DNA from: Murimonas intestini
Lineage (GTDB): Bacteria; Bacillota; Clostridia; Lachnospirales; Lachnospiraceae
Length of the DNA stretch: 64,000 nucleotides
Assembly (NCBI RefSeq): GCF_024622195.1
Contig: NZ_JANKBI010000004.1
Location: forward strand, 124,001 to 188,000
Reading direction: 5' to 3'
Shown here: one piece after another, positions 54,127-63,598 of the stretch
Position numbering within the stretch: position 1 is the stretch's first letter
Layout of the letters: each line of letters starts with the position of its first letter
Translations under genes and position numbers: made by a program
Notes under the pieces: generated by a model
Told to the model about the DNA's origin: nothing
The model's database searches: none
What the model saw: the letters and a program-made list of their open reading frames with translations, nothing else

Positions 54127-55095
54127 TTATATTGTCCTGCAAAGGAAAGAATCTACGCAGCGCTTCATATCCTCAGGGAAGGGGGCGTTAAAACACAATC
54201 TTTCTTTTGTAAAAGGCTGGATGAGCGTCACCCCTGATGCATGAAGGGCTGCTCTTCTTATTAAACCTGCAGCGCCTCCCCCCGCACTTTTCCGCTGCAG
54301 ACTGTCTGTCCCGTATAAAGTGTCTCCCAGCAGAGGGTGCCCCATATATGCCATATGTACCCTGATCTGGTGTGTCCTTCCCGTATGAAGCTCAAGCCTT
54401 ACAAGAGAAGCCGCTGCCCTCATATGTTCTTTCTCAATTCTGTATTCTTCTAATATCTCGTATTCTGTCCATGCATCCTTCCCAAAGGGTGATACTTCCA
54501 TTTTCATCAGCTCCCCCGGAATCCTCCTGACGGGCTGTCTGATCTCCCCGGATTTCTTTTCCGGACAGCCGGATGCCAGGGCCAGATATTCTTTTTTATA
54601 GATTCCTTCCGCCTTCTGCCTCTCCAGCCGGGAGGCCGCGGCCTGGTTTTTTGCAAAGACCATGATTCCTGACGTCTCCCTGTCCAGACGCCCCACAGGG
54701 CGTATCATAACATGGCTGCCTTTGTTTTCAAAATAACTGACCAGCATATTAGCCAGAGAATCCCCATAATGTCCGGGAGACGGATGTACAACAAGACCTG
54801 CCGGCTTGTCCGCCACCAGCAGGTCCTGATCTTCATACAGTATATCCGGCGGCACATCCAAGGGTACCAGATGTGCGGAGGAGGTGGATTCCTCCTCCAA
54901 AAGCACCTGCAGTCTGTCATTTTCATGCACTCTGCAGTTCACCCTCTGCCTGACACCATTGACACAGATGCCGCCGCTCCGGAATTTAGCCTGGCTTACC
55001 TGTTTTCTTGTAAGCCCCAGCCTTTCTGTGAGCATCTTTTCAATTGTCCGCCCCTCATCTTCATGTGAAACCTCTATCTCAACCCGTCGTTCCAT
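54127..55095 (-). CDS. RluA-family pseudouridine synthase
   Basis: 322 aa from the ATG at 55095 (AAGG upstream); a GTG two codons earlier is possible. An S4-type RNA-binding domain (about 15-75) precedes the synthase domain. The catalytic Asp is in GRLDRETSG (about 147-155), with HPSPGH (about 113-118) and GRTHQIRVHMA later. It converts uridine to pseudouridine in rRNA or tRNA. Target position cannot be read from sequence. Confidence 0.92.
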   Translation of the reverse strand: MERRVEIEVSHEDEGRTIEKMLTERLGLTRKQVSQAKFRSGGICVNGVRQRVNCRVHENDRLQVLLEEESTSSAHLVPLDVPPDILYEDQDLLVADKPAGLVVHPSPGHYGDSLANMLVSYFENKGSHVMIRPVGRLDRETSGIMVFAKNQAAASRLERQKAEGIYKKEYLALASGCPEKKSGEIRQPVRRIPGELMKMEVSPFGKDAWTEYEILEEYRIEKEHMRAAASLVRLELHTGRTHQIRVHMAYMGHPLLGDTLYGTDSLQRKSAGGGAAGLIRRAALHASGVTLIQPFTKERLCFNAPFPEDMKRCVDSFLCRTI

Positions 55096-55160
55096 ACACA
55101 CACCTTATTTTAATACACATATTAGGGCCATATGCCCTGCAGGCATCCGTTCCAATCTCA

Positions 55161-56984
55161 CTATGCCAGTATCCTCTGAGCAGACTCCTCCATGAACTGC
55201 TTGCTGTACAGGTCATGATAATATCCCTTCTTCTTCAGCAGCTCCTTGTGTGTTCCCTGCTCAATGATCCGGCCGTCCTTCACCACCAGTATCACATCTG
55301 CCTGGCGTATGGTGGACAGCCTGTGGGCTATAAGGAAGGACGTCCTTCCCTCCAGCAGCTGCAGGGTAGCATTCTGGATCAGCTGCTCTGTCTGGGTATC
55401 AATAGATGAGGTCGCCTCATCCAGAACGAATATCCTGGGATCTGCCAGCACTGCTCTGGCAAAGGATATGAGCTGCTTTTCACCTGTGGACAGCATGTCG
55501 CCGCCCTCGCCTACATCACTTTGGTATCCCTTTTCCAGCTTCTCTACTACCTGGTCTGCAGATACCGCTTTTGCTGCCGCAATAATCTGCTCATCTGTAG
55601 CTTCCAGGTTTCCATAGCGTATATTGTCCATGACCGTACCTGAAAAGAGATGGGGGTTCTGCAGCACATAGCCGATATTGCTGTGCAGCCACAGCTGGCT
55701 CCGCTCCCTGTAGTCTCTTCCGTCGATGAGGATCTGCCCCCCGGTGGGCTCGAAGAACCTGCAGGCCAGATTTACAAGAGTACTCTTGCCGGCGCCTGTC
55801 TCACCTACGATAGCGACTGTAGTTCCTGCCGGTATCTTCAGGTTGAAGTGGCTGAGCACCTCTTCATTTCCGTCCGGATAATGGAAGGATACATCCTTAA
55901 ATTCAATGTCTCCTTTTAATTCCTCCCAGTTCTCTTTCTTCGGCTCAAAGGAATCTCCGTATTTTTCGATTACCTCCGGCGTATCCGTGATCTTTGGCTC
56001 TTCTTCCAAAAGGCCCGCCACACGTTCTATATTTGCCTGCACAGAGATCACCTCTGCCAGGTTCCTGGCCAGCTGCTGGATAGGCTCAAAAATCCCTACC
56101 GCATAAGAAGAGAAAGCGGACAATGTACCAATCATGAGCAGATTATCAAGCACCATGTTGCCGCCCTTTGCCAGCACTACGGCTGTAGCCAGTGAGCTGA
56201 AGAAAAGTACAAGGGGAAGATAGATGGCTGAAAGCCTTGCGGCGCGAACGCCTGCCACACGCATTTCCTGCGTAAGCTCCTGAAACTCTCCCGCATTCTT
56301 CTCCTCAATGACAAGAGTCTTGGAGGTCTTGGCCCCCATGATCCCCTCATTGTAGGCGCTGGTGATCCTGGAATTGATCTTTCTTACCTTCCTGTTCCAG
56401 TTCAGTATGCGGTTCTGGAAATATACAGTCAAAACAGCAATGGCCGGAACGATCAGCATAACGATCAGCGCCAGTTTCCAGTTCAGCAGCAGCATGGCAA
56501 TAAATACACCGATTACATAGGATGATGCCCACAGCATATCCACCATGTTCCAGGCGACAAGACCTGCAATCTTATTCGTGTCGTTCATGACCCTGGCCAG
56601 TATGTAACCCACCGGAGTCACGTTATAGTAGGAGAAGGACAATGTCTGCAGATGCTCAAAACACGCCTTTTTCATATCCCTGCCCAGGCGCATCTCGATC
56701 TTCATGCTTCCCCTTGTAAAGAAGATAACGCTCAATGCCTGCAGCCCAATGACAACAGCATAGGCCGCTGCAAATACGCCAAGCCCTGAGAGTGTCTTCT
56801 CTTCTATAAAATTATCAATGGCATAGCGCTGGAAAAGCGGCAGTGCGATATCCGCCAGAGCGCAGAACAAGTTCAGCGCAATAACCATAAATAATATACC
56901 TTTAAAATTCATAATAAAAGGCAGGACCTTTTTCCATATTTTTATGTCAAAGGATTTTGTAAATTCCTGTTCCTCGTAGCGCAT
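55161..56984 (-). CDS. Heterodimeric ABC exporter subunit with intact Walker B Glu (BmrC/LmrC-like group)
   Basis: 607 aa. Six membrane helices (about 20-320) are followed by an ATPase with Walker A GETGAGKST. The signature is changed to LSTGEKQ in place of LSGGQ, while Walker B LDEATSSID keeps the catalytic Glu and AHRLST the switch His. With the partner's altered Walker B these form one consensus and one degenerate ATP site, as in BmrCD and TM287/288. It lies 11 bases after the partner gene. Likely a drug or lipid exporter. Confidence 0.9.
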   Translation of the reverse strand: MRYEEQEFTKSFDIKIWKKVLPFIMNFKGILFMVIALNLFCALADIALPLFQRYAIDNFIEEKTLSGLGVFAAAYAVVIGLQALSVIFFTRGSMKIEMRLGRDMKKACFEHLQTLSFSYYNVTPVGYILARVMNDTNKIAGLVAWNMVDMLWASSYVIGVFIAMLLLNWKLALIVMLIVPAIAVLTVYFQNRILNWNRKVRKINSRITSAYNEGIMGAKTSKTLVIEEKNAGEFQELTQEMRVAGVRAARLSAIYLPLVLFFSSLATAVVLAKGGNMVLDNLLMIGTLSAFSSYAVGIFEPIQQLARNLAEVISVQANIERVAGLLEEEPKITDTPEVIEKYGDSFEPKKENWEELKGDIEFKDVSFHYPDGNEEVLSHFNLKIPAGTTVAIVGETGAGKSTLVNLACRFFEPTGGQILIDGRDYRERSQLWLHSNIGYVLQNPHLFSGTVMDNIRYGNLEATDEQIIAAAKAVSADQVVEKLEKGYQSDVGEGGDMLSTGEKQLISFARAVLADPRIFVLDEATSSIDTQTEQLIQNATLQLLEGRTSFLIAHRLSTIRQADVILVVKDGRIIEQGTHKELLKKKGYYHDLYSKQFMEESAQRILA

Positions 56985-56995
56985 AAGCTCCTCCT

Positions 56996-58864
56996 TTATT
57001 TCACAGCTGCCTTATTGCAGTATTTGCAGCTTTCAGGCAGTTCTTCAGAAAACAGCTCTTTTCTGTCTTCACTGTTCATCTGAATGTCATAGATGCACTT
57101 ATAGATGCCATCCTGATTAATAAGTTCCTGATGTGTGCCCATCTGTGCCACTTTCCCGTCATCCAGCACAAGAATGCAGTCTGCCTGCATAAGTGTTGTG
57201 ATCCTGTGGGAGATCAGTATCACTGTGGCTTTGCCCATCTCTTCCTGCAGGGCCTCCCTGATCTTTGCATCTGTCTCAGCGTCCACTGCGGAGAGTGAAT
57301 CATCAAATACCATGATCGGGGCCTTCTGCATAAGCATTCTGGCTATAGCCACCCTCTGCTTCTGCCCTCCTGATAAGGTAACGCCTCTCTCACCTACTAT
57401 AGTCTCATATCCGTGGTGGAAATTCTGGATAGAATCATCCACGCATGCGATCCTGGCTGCTTCCCTTATCTCCTCATGTCTTACCTCTTCTCTGGTGATC
57501 GCTATATTGTCCGCAATCCCTCTTGAGAAAAGGAACGGCTCCTGCAGCACCATCCCGATGTTCCTGCGCAGGTGCTCCCTGCTCATATCTGCAATATCCA
57601 CTCCGCCTATGGTGATCCTGCCGCATTCAGCAGGCAGGTCATACAGCCTGTTCAGCAGGTGGACAAGCGTGGATTTTCCGCTTCCTGTTCCTCCCAGTAT
57701 CGCAAAGGTCTTCCCCGCAGGGATAGTAAAGTTTACATCCTTGAGCACCGGATAGCCTGTGCCGTATGAAAAATTAATATGTTCAAATTTAATGTCCCTG
57801 TCTATGGGCGGCGTAAGTGCGTCAGCCGGGTCCTGCTCCTCCTCGGAGTCAAGTATATATGCGACCCTGTCGATGGATACTCCCGCCTTACTCATTTCAG
57901 ACAGGATACGTCCAAGCCCTCTCACAGGCCAGATCAAAGTTGAATTGTAGGATACGAATGCCAGGAATTCTCCCAGGGAGATATCTCCGTTTACTGAGGA
58001 CATGACACCTACACAGATAACTGTCAGTATCTGAAGCCCAGTAATCAAATCCCCAATACCCCAGTAGGCGCTCATAAGCCTCCCCAGCCTGATCCACAGG
58101 TTTGCAAACTTCTCATTCTTCTCGTCAAATCTCTGGATCTCAAATTTCTCACGCCCGAAGGCCCTGACAACACGCACTCCTGTCAGATTCTCCTGGACTG
58201 TGCTGGAGAGCTCTCCCTCAGCCTCATCGGCTGAAAGGAACCTCTTTGCTATCCTGGAATAGAAGAAGCCCGAGTACCCGATGATCACCGGGATGAAGGC
58301 CAATGCCACCAATGTGATCTTTACATTCATGGAAAACATGATCCCCATGTACAGGGCAATTAAAAATACCAGTCTGAACACTTCTACCATCTGGTTACAC
58401 ACAAAGTTCCTTATCACTTCCACGTCAGAAGTACATCTCTGGATGATCTCACCTGTCTGATGCTTCACATGCCAGGAGAAAGGCAGCTTCTGGATATGTG
58501 CATAGAGCTGGTCCCTGATGCCTTTTACAAACCCCTCTGAGCCTTTTGCCATCTCCATCTTGCTCACGTAATTACAGAGGCCGGATATAATGGCCGTCAC
58601 CATAATAGCAGCGCCTGCCAGCAGAAGCACCTGCCACCCGCTGCCCCTCAGAGCCTCCAGATTCAGGGCCGTTATCAGCCAGCCCGGAAGATTATAAGGC
58701 TCCCCGCCTATGACCGAATCCACAGATATCCTGACGATCTGAGGCGTTAATGAGTTAAACACGGTATTCAGCATAGAAAATACTAATACCAGTACAAACA
58801 TGTGCAGATTTCCTTTCAGGAACCGGGTAATCACATGTAACTTCCCCGTTTTTCTCTTCTCCAT
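56996..58864 (-). CDS. Heterodimeric ABC exporter subunit with degenerate Walker B (BmrD-like group)
   Basis: 622 aa. Six membrane helices (about 20-330) precede an ATPase with Walker A GGTGSGKST, a normal signature LSGGQKQRVAIARM, but Walker B VFDDSLSAVD in which Asp replaces the catalytic Glu. The C-terminus carries a short Cys-containing tail (CKYCNKAA). It is the first gene of the exporter pair and sits about 80 bases after a terminator hairpin, preceded by a short leader ORF; expression is probably controlled by attenuation. Confidence 0.9.
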   Translation of the reverse strand: MEKRKTGKLHVITRFLKGNLHMFVLVLVFSMLNTVFNSLTPQIVRISVDSVIGGEPYNLPGWLITALNLEALRGSGWQVLLLAGAAIMVTAIISGLCNYVSKMEMAKGSEGFVKGIRDQLYAHIQKLPFSWHVKHQTGEIIQRCTSDVEVIRNFVCNQMVEVFRLVFLIALYMGIMFSMNVKITLVALAFIPVIIGYSGFFYSRIAKRFLSADEAEGELSSTVQENLTGVRVVRAFGREKFEIQRFDEKNEKFANLWIRLGRLMSAYWGIGDLITGLQILTVICVGVMSSVNGDISLGEFLAFVSYNSTLIWPVRGLGRILSEMSKAGVSIDRVAYILDSEEEQDPADALTPPIDRDIKFEHINFSYGTGYPVLKDVNFTIPAGKTFAILGGTGSGKSTLVHLLNRLYDLPAECGRITIGGVDIADMSREHLRRNIGMVLQEPFLFSRGIADNIAITREEVRHEEIREAARIACVDDSIQNFHHGYETIVGERGVTLSGGQKQRVAIARMLMQKAPIMVFDDSLSAVDAETDAKIREALQEEMGKATVILISHRITTLMQADCILVLDDGKVAQMGTHQELINQDGIYKCIYDIQMNSEDRKELFSEELPESCKYCNKAAVK

Positions 58865-58930
58865 TAATTTTTCCCTCCCGTTTTCCTTCGTTGTGTTTTC
58901 TTATGGAGTCAGGGTTTTCCGAAGAATTCC

Positions 58931-58966
58931 CCTAATAAAAAGCGCCCCCGGTTAACCCAGGAGCGC
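58931..58966 (-). terminator. Terminator/attenuator hairpin before the ABC exporter operon
   Basis: On the minus strand arms GCGCTCCTGG and CCGGGGGCGC (plus-strand positions 58957-58966 and 58942-58951) form a 10-bp stem with wobbles around a five-base loop and are followed by TTTTTAT. It stands between the leader ORF and the exporter start codon with the promoter upstream, so it must be passed for the exporter to be made. Confidence 0.78.
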
Positions 58967-59074
58967 ATTAATACCCTATTTATCCTTCTATCCGCCACAG
59001 CCGCAAAGATGCCTTTTTTGCACGATATGCACTTCATCTTGGCATAATCATGCTTATTACTCTGTGGAAGCCAG

Positions 59075-59182
59075 TTAAACAGGCAGGCAAAATGTCCGCT
59101 GAATTTCCAGTTTCTTAAACGCTATTCTGTTAGATAATAATCCTGCCGCGGATGCCGCGTATAATTTACTAGTGTTTTTCAT
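59075..59182 (-). CDS. Short leader ORF of the ABC exporter operon
   Basis: 35 codons from an ATG at 59182 with a textbook AAAGGAGG site. The peptide starts MKNTSKLYAASAAGLLSN. A perfect 10-base inverted repeat (59081-59090 and 59184-59193) lets its ribosome-binding region pair with sequence just at its stop codon. No homologue is recognised. The later part in other frames also looks peptide-like (see findings), so it could be a broken small gene instead of a leader. Confidence 0.6.
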   Translation of the reverse strand: MKNTSKLYAASAAGLLSNRIAFKKLEIQRTFCLPV

Positions 59183-59234
59183 CTTGCCTGCCTCCTTTCT
59201 TTAAAATTAATAGTTAATGTTAAATCGTTTAATC

Positions 59235-59263
59235 AGTATATCCCACCCCTACTGGAAAGTCAA
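59235..59263 (-). promoter_or_regulatory. Promoter of the leader-ABC exporter operon
   Basis: Minus-strand TTGACT (59258-59263) and TATACT (59235-59240) with a 17-base spacer. The predicted RNA begins near 59228, leaving a leader of about 365 bases before the exporter gene. Confidence 0.8.
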
Positions 59264-59331
59264 GTACTATAGCTGATGGCATTTTCCACAAATTTTCCAG
59301 TATTTTTTGTATAATGTAACGGGATTCCTGC

Positions 59332-60252
59332 TTATGGAAGGATATTCCCTGCTGCCATATAGATCCTGTACCACTCTTCCCTTGTCAGGCGGATATCTGC
59401 TGCCTGCGCTATTTCCTCCAGCCTTCCGGCATTCATAGTGCCTGAGACTATCTGGATCCCCGCAGGGTGGCGCAGTATCCATGCCGCCGCTATTGTAGTT
59501 GCGCTGACCCCATAGTTTTCTGCTGTCTCATCTATCACCTTGTTGAGTTTTGGATATTTCTCACTTCCAAAAAAGACACCGTCAAAATAACCATACTGGA
59601 ACGGCGACCACGCCTGTATAGTGATATCATTCAAACGGCAGAAATCCAGAACACTTCCATCCCTGTCTGCAGCCGCGTCATCCTCCATATTCACATGAAT
59701 GCCCTGGGTTATCATACCTGCATGGCATATCCCAAACTGCAGCTGATCTACAGCCACAGGCTGTTTTACATATTTCTGTAGCAGCTGTATCTGCATGGGC
59801 TTCTGGTTGGATACGCCAAAGTGCCTCACCTTGCCTGACTGCTCCAGGCTGTCAAAGGCTTCAGCCACTTCCTCCGGCTCCATCAGCGCATCAGGGCGGT
59901 GGAGAACAAGAACGTCCAGATATTCTGTATCAAGTCTCTTCAGGATCCCGTCCACGGATTCCAGGATATATTTTTTAGAAAAATCAAATGCTACTCCCGG
60001 ACGTATACCGCACTTTGACTGCAGGATCATCTTCTCCCTTTTCCGGCTGTCCATATGTACAGCTTTAGCAAACAGCTCCTCACATGCCCCTTTTCCATAG
60101 ATATCGGCATGGTCAAAGAAATTCAGCCCAAGCTCCATTGCGCCATTTATAAATCTCTCAGCCTCCCTCTCCTCCAGCCCATTTAACCTCATGCATCCCA
60201 CGGCAATTACAGGTACCTGGGCTTTAGTCCTTCCAAGATTCATAGTTCTCAT
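59332..60252 (-). CDS. Aldo/keto reductase (YdhF-like)
   Basis: 306 aa TIM-barrel oxidoreductase. Catalytic tetrad: Asp and Tyr in FDHADIYG (about 46-53), Lys in QSKCGI and His in VLHRPD. NADP-binding features lie near the C-terminus (IVSGTMNAGRLEEI). It reduces aldehydes or ketones, or acts on sugars. Last gene of an operon with GH65, an MBL-fold hydrolase and a Gfo/Idh-type dehydrogenase, so it probably belongs to the same sugar route. Confidence 0.92.
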   Translation of the reverse strand: MRTMNLGRTKAQVPVIAVGCMRLNGLEEREAERFINGAMELGLNFFDHADIYGKGACEELFAKAVHMDSRKREKMILQSKCGIRPGVAFDFSKKYILESVDGILKRLDTEYLDVLVLHRPDALMEPEEVAEAFDSLEQSGKVRHFGVSNQKPMQIQLLQKYVKQPVAVDQLQFGICHAGMITQGIHVNMEDDAAADRDGSVLDFCRLNDITIQAWSPFQYGYFDGVFFGSEKYPKLNKVIDETAENYGVSATTIAAAWILRHPAGIQIVSGTMNAGRLEEIAQAADIRLTREEWYRIYMAAGNILP

Positions 60253-60275
60253 TTTAATTCTCCTTCTCTTTTATA

Positions 60276-61094
60276 TCACTCCACTGTTTTATATGTGAGA
60301 CTGACATCTTTATAAAAATATCTGTAGAAATCATCAAAAACGGAATGCTCAGCCGTCCCGCCCTCAGGATCATTTAAAAGGCGCGCCGCACACTCCAGAT
60401 ACTGGTCAAAATACCCGCAGTCCAAAGGTACTGCATGATGCCCCGGATAGATTTTCTCTATCTGCCTTTCCCTGGCCTTCAGCTTTCTGACAGTGTCCGC
60501 AAAACCGGATACCGGCACAGATTCCGGGAAAGAGAGCATAACACCCAAGTGGCAGATTGTATCCCCTGAAAACAGCTGGCGCGCATCTTCATCCAGAAAA
60601 CAGACGCTGCCCCCTGTATGCCCCGGTGTATGGATCACTTCCAGTTTTCTGCCGCCCAGCTCTATCATCTGGCAGTCCTGAAGGGGCCGGGGCTCACTCT
60701 GGTCTCCCAGACAGATTATACTCTGCAGTTCTTCCTCAGTCAGTACCAGCCCTGCGTCCCCGGCAAGGCTCCTTATTTTCTCCCTGTATGCCTGGCTCCT
60801 GTGCTGCCCGAGCACCTCCCTGTCAGAGGGATGCATGTATATTGTATCAAATTCCTGGTTGCATCCCACATGATCCAGGTGCCCGTGGGTGTTCAGGACG
60901 ATCACAGGCCTGTCTGTCAGGGCAGACACGACCCGGGAGAGCCCGGGCTGCCCCATTCCCGTATCGATCAGGGCCGCCCTCTCCTTTCCCTGGACAAGAT
61001 ACATATAATCCTGAAAGATATCTGTTATCCGCCAGGTATCTTTATCTACCGGAGTTACAGTATAACCGTTCACTAATGCTGCCGTCTCTGCCAT
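60276..61094 (-). CDS. MBL-fold metal-dependent hydrolase
   Basis: 272 aa. Zinc motif THGHLDHVGC (about 78-87), HTPGHTGGSV, FSGDTICH and YPGHHAVPLD provide the metal ligands of the glyoxalase II-like group. It is a distant relative of the hydrolase at 27675-28490, also in a sugar operon. Substrate unknown; a lactone or ester intermediate is plausible beside the dehydrogenase. Confidence 0.88.
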   Translation of the reverse strand: MAETAALVNGYTVTPVDKDTWRITDIFQDYMYLVQGKERAALIDTGMGQPGLSRVVSALTDRPVIVLNTHGHLDHVGCNQEFDTIYMHPSDREVLGQHRSQAYREKIRSLAGDAGLVLTEEELQSIICLGDQSEPRPLQDCQMIELGGRKLEVIHTPGHTGGSVCFLDEDARQLFSGDTICHLGVMLSFPESVPVSGFADTVRKLKARERQIEKIYPGHHAVPLDCGYFDQYLECAARLLNDPEGGTAEHSVFDDFYRYFYKDVSLTYKTVE

Positions 61095-61104
61095 TCTTTT
61101 AACC

Positions 61105-63435
61105 TCACCTCTCTGTACTTACTTCTATCTCATCAAATACCTGATATACTTTTCCTGCTATCTCAATATCAGCTGCCTTCACTCTCGTCCTGTTTTCTAT
61201 CTTCACTGATTCCTTTGTCACTGTAAAGAAAAGATCCTGCCCATGCCAGTTCAGATGGAAAGAAAGTTTCCTCCACTTCTTGGGCAGGCTTGGACGTATC
61301 CTCAGATTTCCTTCAAGGACGCGCACTCCTCCGAATCCGAATACTACAGACTGCCAGATGCCTCCGATAGATGCAGAATGGATTCCTCCGTCTGAGCTCT
61401 TCATGAAGGGTCCCATATCTATATTCAAAGATTTCTGGTACAGGCTGTAGGCCATATCCCTGTCTCCGATATCATTTGCCAGTATACAGTGTGTAGAAAG
61501 TGACAATGATGAATCGTGAAGCGTCCTGGGCTCATAATAATTCCAGTTGGCCTTTTTCACTTCATCTGTGAAATAATTCTCCAGCAGATAGAACAATATC
61601 ATTATATCAGCCTGCTTTGAAACCTGCAGCTTGTTAATCTGCTCAGCATTATAATCCCTGTAGATGAGCAGCACCTCTTCCTGCTCTTTATATTTTGTCA
61701 GGTCGATATCCTCAAGGGTAAGGTAAGAAGCATCCTGGGGAATGACAAGATCTGCTCCCGGCTGGGGCAGATATATCTTTCCGGCCAGTTCCCGCCACTT
61801 TTCATAATATGACTCCAGGTTAAGCTTCTCTGACAGTTTCCCAAGAAGCCCCGGCTTTTCCTCTGACAGCTCTTCATAGCAGCTGACAGCTTTGTTCAGA
61901 TTCCACCAGGCCATATAATTTGTGTAGGCATTGTCGTTTACATGCTCTTTATATTCATCAGGGCCAATCACATTATTGATGTGGTATTTCCCGTCATCTG
62001 CACTGTACTCCAGCCTGGAGGCCCAGAACACTGCCGTGTCAAACAGAAGCTCATACCCATAGTCATCCATGAAGGCCTGGTCCCCTGCCGCCTGATAATA
62101 CTGCCACATGGCAAACACTACGTCTGAGGTGATGTGCTGCTCAATCTTGCCTGACCAGATAGTCTGAGGCCTGCCTGTCACTATGTCCACATCCCCGAAA
62201 GCAGGCGTCACCTCACCGTCATCATACCATGCCGATTCCCATGGAAACTGCGCCCCTGCGTAACCATTCTCCTGCGCCTTCTTGTGTGCACCCGGAAGTG
62301 TAAGGTAGCGGTATTTCACAAGCTTCCTGGCTGTTTCAGGAAAAGTGAAGGTGAAATAAGGAAGCACAAAAATATCTGCATCCCAGAATGTATGTCCCTT
62401 GTATCCCTCACCTGAAAGGCCCTTTGCCCCGATATTCATCCTCTCATCGTGAGCCGGCGTCATTACTGCCATATGGTACTGTGCAAAGCGGACCGCAAGC
62501 TCATCCAGCTCGTTTTCAGAATCAATACTTATCCTGGCCCGGCTCCACACCTTTTCCTCCCAGGCAGCAGCACTTTCTCTGGCCAGGATGTCATAGCCGC
62601 ATTTAAGCGCCTCCTGAAGTTCACGCACAGACTCCTCCTGAAGCTCCTGCACCGTCCGTCCTGCGTGCTCTAAATCCCTCAGCGTATGGACATTTGATAT
62701 CTTTTCAAAAGTAACTGTCTCATCCATGGCTGCATCCCACTCATAATCACAGTATACATGGCGCCTTCCCATACCTATTCGGCCTTCTTCGCCGCTGCCG
62801 AAGCCCTCCCGCTTCACAGCCGAATTTGTCACAAAGGTGATGCCGCTCTCAGTTGTCCTTGAGACGTACTGCATATATTTATGGTCATAGAATCTCTTCT
62901 CACCCTCTGAAAAATGCTGTGCGCCGCTGTTCGTCACCTGCCCGTCAATACCGGTACGGAGACGTATCTTCATATCTCTGTTAAGGGGCGTGATACTCAC
63001 CTGCTGCGCTATGACATGCATCCTTTTCATGGACACGATCCTCTTAAAAGTCAGGCGGACCCTTTTGCCCCTGGGAGAGATCCAGATGACATTCCTGACA
63101 AGCTCACCTGTCTTCAGGTTCAGGAACCTCTCGTAATTCTCTATGCGCCCTGATTCCAAGCTGAAGCGCTCGCTTTTTAAATGCAGCTCCATAGATGTCA
63201 CATCAGCAGCATTAGGCAGTTCTGTAACCTCAGATTCGTCAAATTTATTAAACGTACCTGCGATAAATAAATCCCTTTTCTCATTTACATACTCTTCTTC
63301 AAGTGCGGAGCGCAGCCCCATATATCCATTCCCCAGACACATGACAGACTCGCATTTTCCCAGGCTCTCAGGTGTGAACCGGTCCTCCGCCAGAATCCAC
63401 TGTTTCGCCCTCTCATAATTCATCGCCGTATCCAT
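61105..63435 (-). CDS. GH65 glycoside phosphorylase (maltose/kojibiose/nigerose phosphorylase-like)
   Basis: 776 aa. The N-terminal beta-sandwich (about 1-270) is followed by an (alpha/alpha)6 barrel with GHTFWDADIFVLPY (about 347-360), catalytic-acid Glu near 494 in IGPDEYKEHVNDNAYTNY, and the C-terminal phosphate-binding loop DSSLSLSTH and GGIHSASIGGIWQ. It splits alpha-linked glucose disaccharides with phosphate to give beta-glucose 1-phosphate. Linkage preference is not determined. Cytoplasmic, 10 bases ahead of the MBL gene. Confidence 0.92.
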   Translation of the reverse strand: MDTAMNYERAKQWILAEDRFTPESLGKCESVMCLGNGYMGLRSALEEEYVNEKRDLFIAGTFNKFDESEVTELPNAADVTSMELHLKSERFSLESGRIENYERFLNLKTGELVRNVIWISPRGKRVRLTFKRIVSMKRMHVIAQQVSITPLNRDMKIRLRTGIDGQVTNSGAQHFSEGEKRFYDHKYMQYVSRTTESGITFVTNSAVKREGFGSGEEGRIGMGRRHVYCDYEWDAAMDETVTFEKISNVHTLRDLEHAGRTVQELQEESVRELQEALKCGYDILARESAAAWEEKVWSRARISIDSENELDELAVRFAQYHMAVMTPAHDERMNIGAKGLSGEGYKGHTFWDADIFVLPYFTFTFPETARKLVKYRYLTLPGAHKKAQENGYAGAQFPWESAWYDDGEVTPAFGDVDIVTGRPQTIWSGKIEQHITSDVVFAMWQYYQAAGDQAFMDDYGYELLFDTAVFWASRLEYSADDGKYHINNVIGPDEYKEHVNDNAYTNYMAWWNLNKAVSCYEELSEEKPGLLGKLSEKLNLESYYEKWRELAGKIYLPQPGADLVIPQDASYLTLEDIDLTKYKEQEEVLLIYRDYNAEQINKLQVSKQADIMILFYLLENYFTDEVKKANWNYYEPRTLHDSSLSLSTHCILANDIGDRDMAYSLYQKSLNIDMGPFMKSSDGGIHSASIGGIWQSVVFGFGGVRVLEGNLRIRPSLPKKWRKLSFHLNWHGQDLFFTVTKESVKIENRTRVKAADIEIAGKVYQVFDEIEVSTER

Positions 63436-63598
63436 ACCGTTTCTCCTTTCGTCTTCCTGCAGCGCCTAAATACAGGTATAGCTTCCAGCCCGCCCCTTAA
63501 GCCTCATACCTGAAGCTCAAGAGCCGGACCGGAAGCATCCCTGCCAGCCGGGCACTTTTTTGTGCCTGTATCTTTACTATGTGCAGACTTAGCTGCTG
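63436..63598. other. Intergenic spacer in the GH65 operon
   Basis: About 160 bases between the Gfo/Idh-type and GH65 genes contain a small GGCAC/GTGCC hairpin near 63556-63573 and no clear promoter. The genes may still be co-transcribed. Confidence 0.35.

Noticed and set aside
59075..59182. SCIFF-type peptide (ranthipeptide precursor)
   Set aside because: The short peptide lacks the six-cysteine pattern and there is no radical SAM maturase nearby.
60557..61102. Pro/Arg-rich plus-strand frame opposite the MBL-fold gene
   Set aside because: Shadow of the MBL gene with no domain and no start signal.
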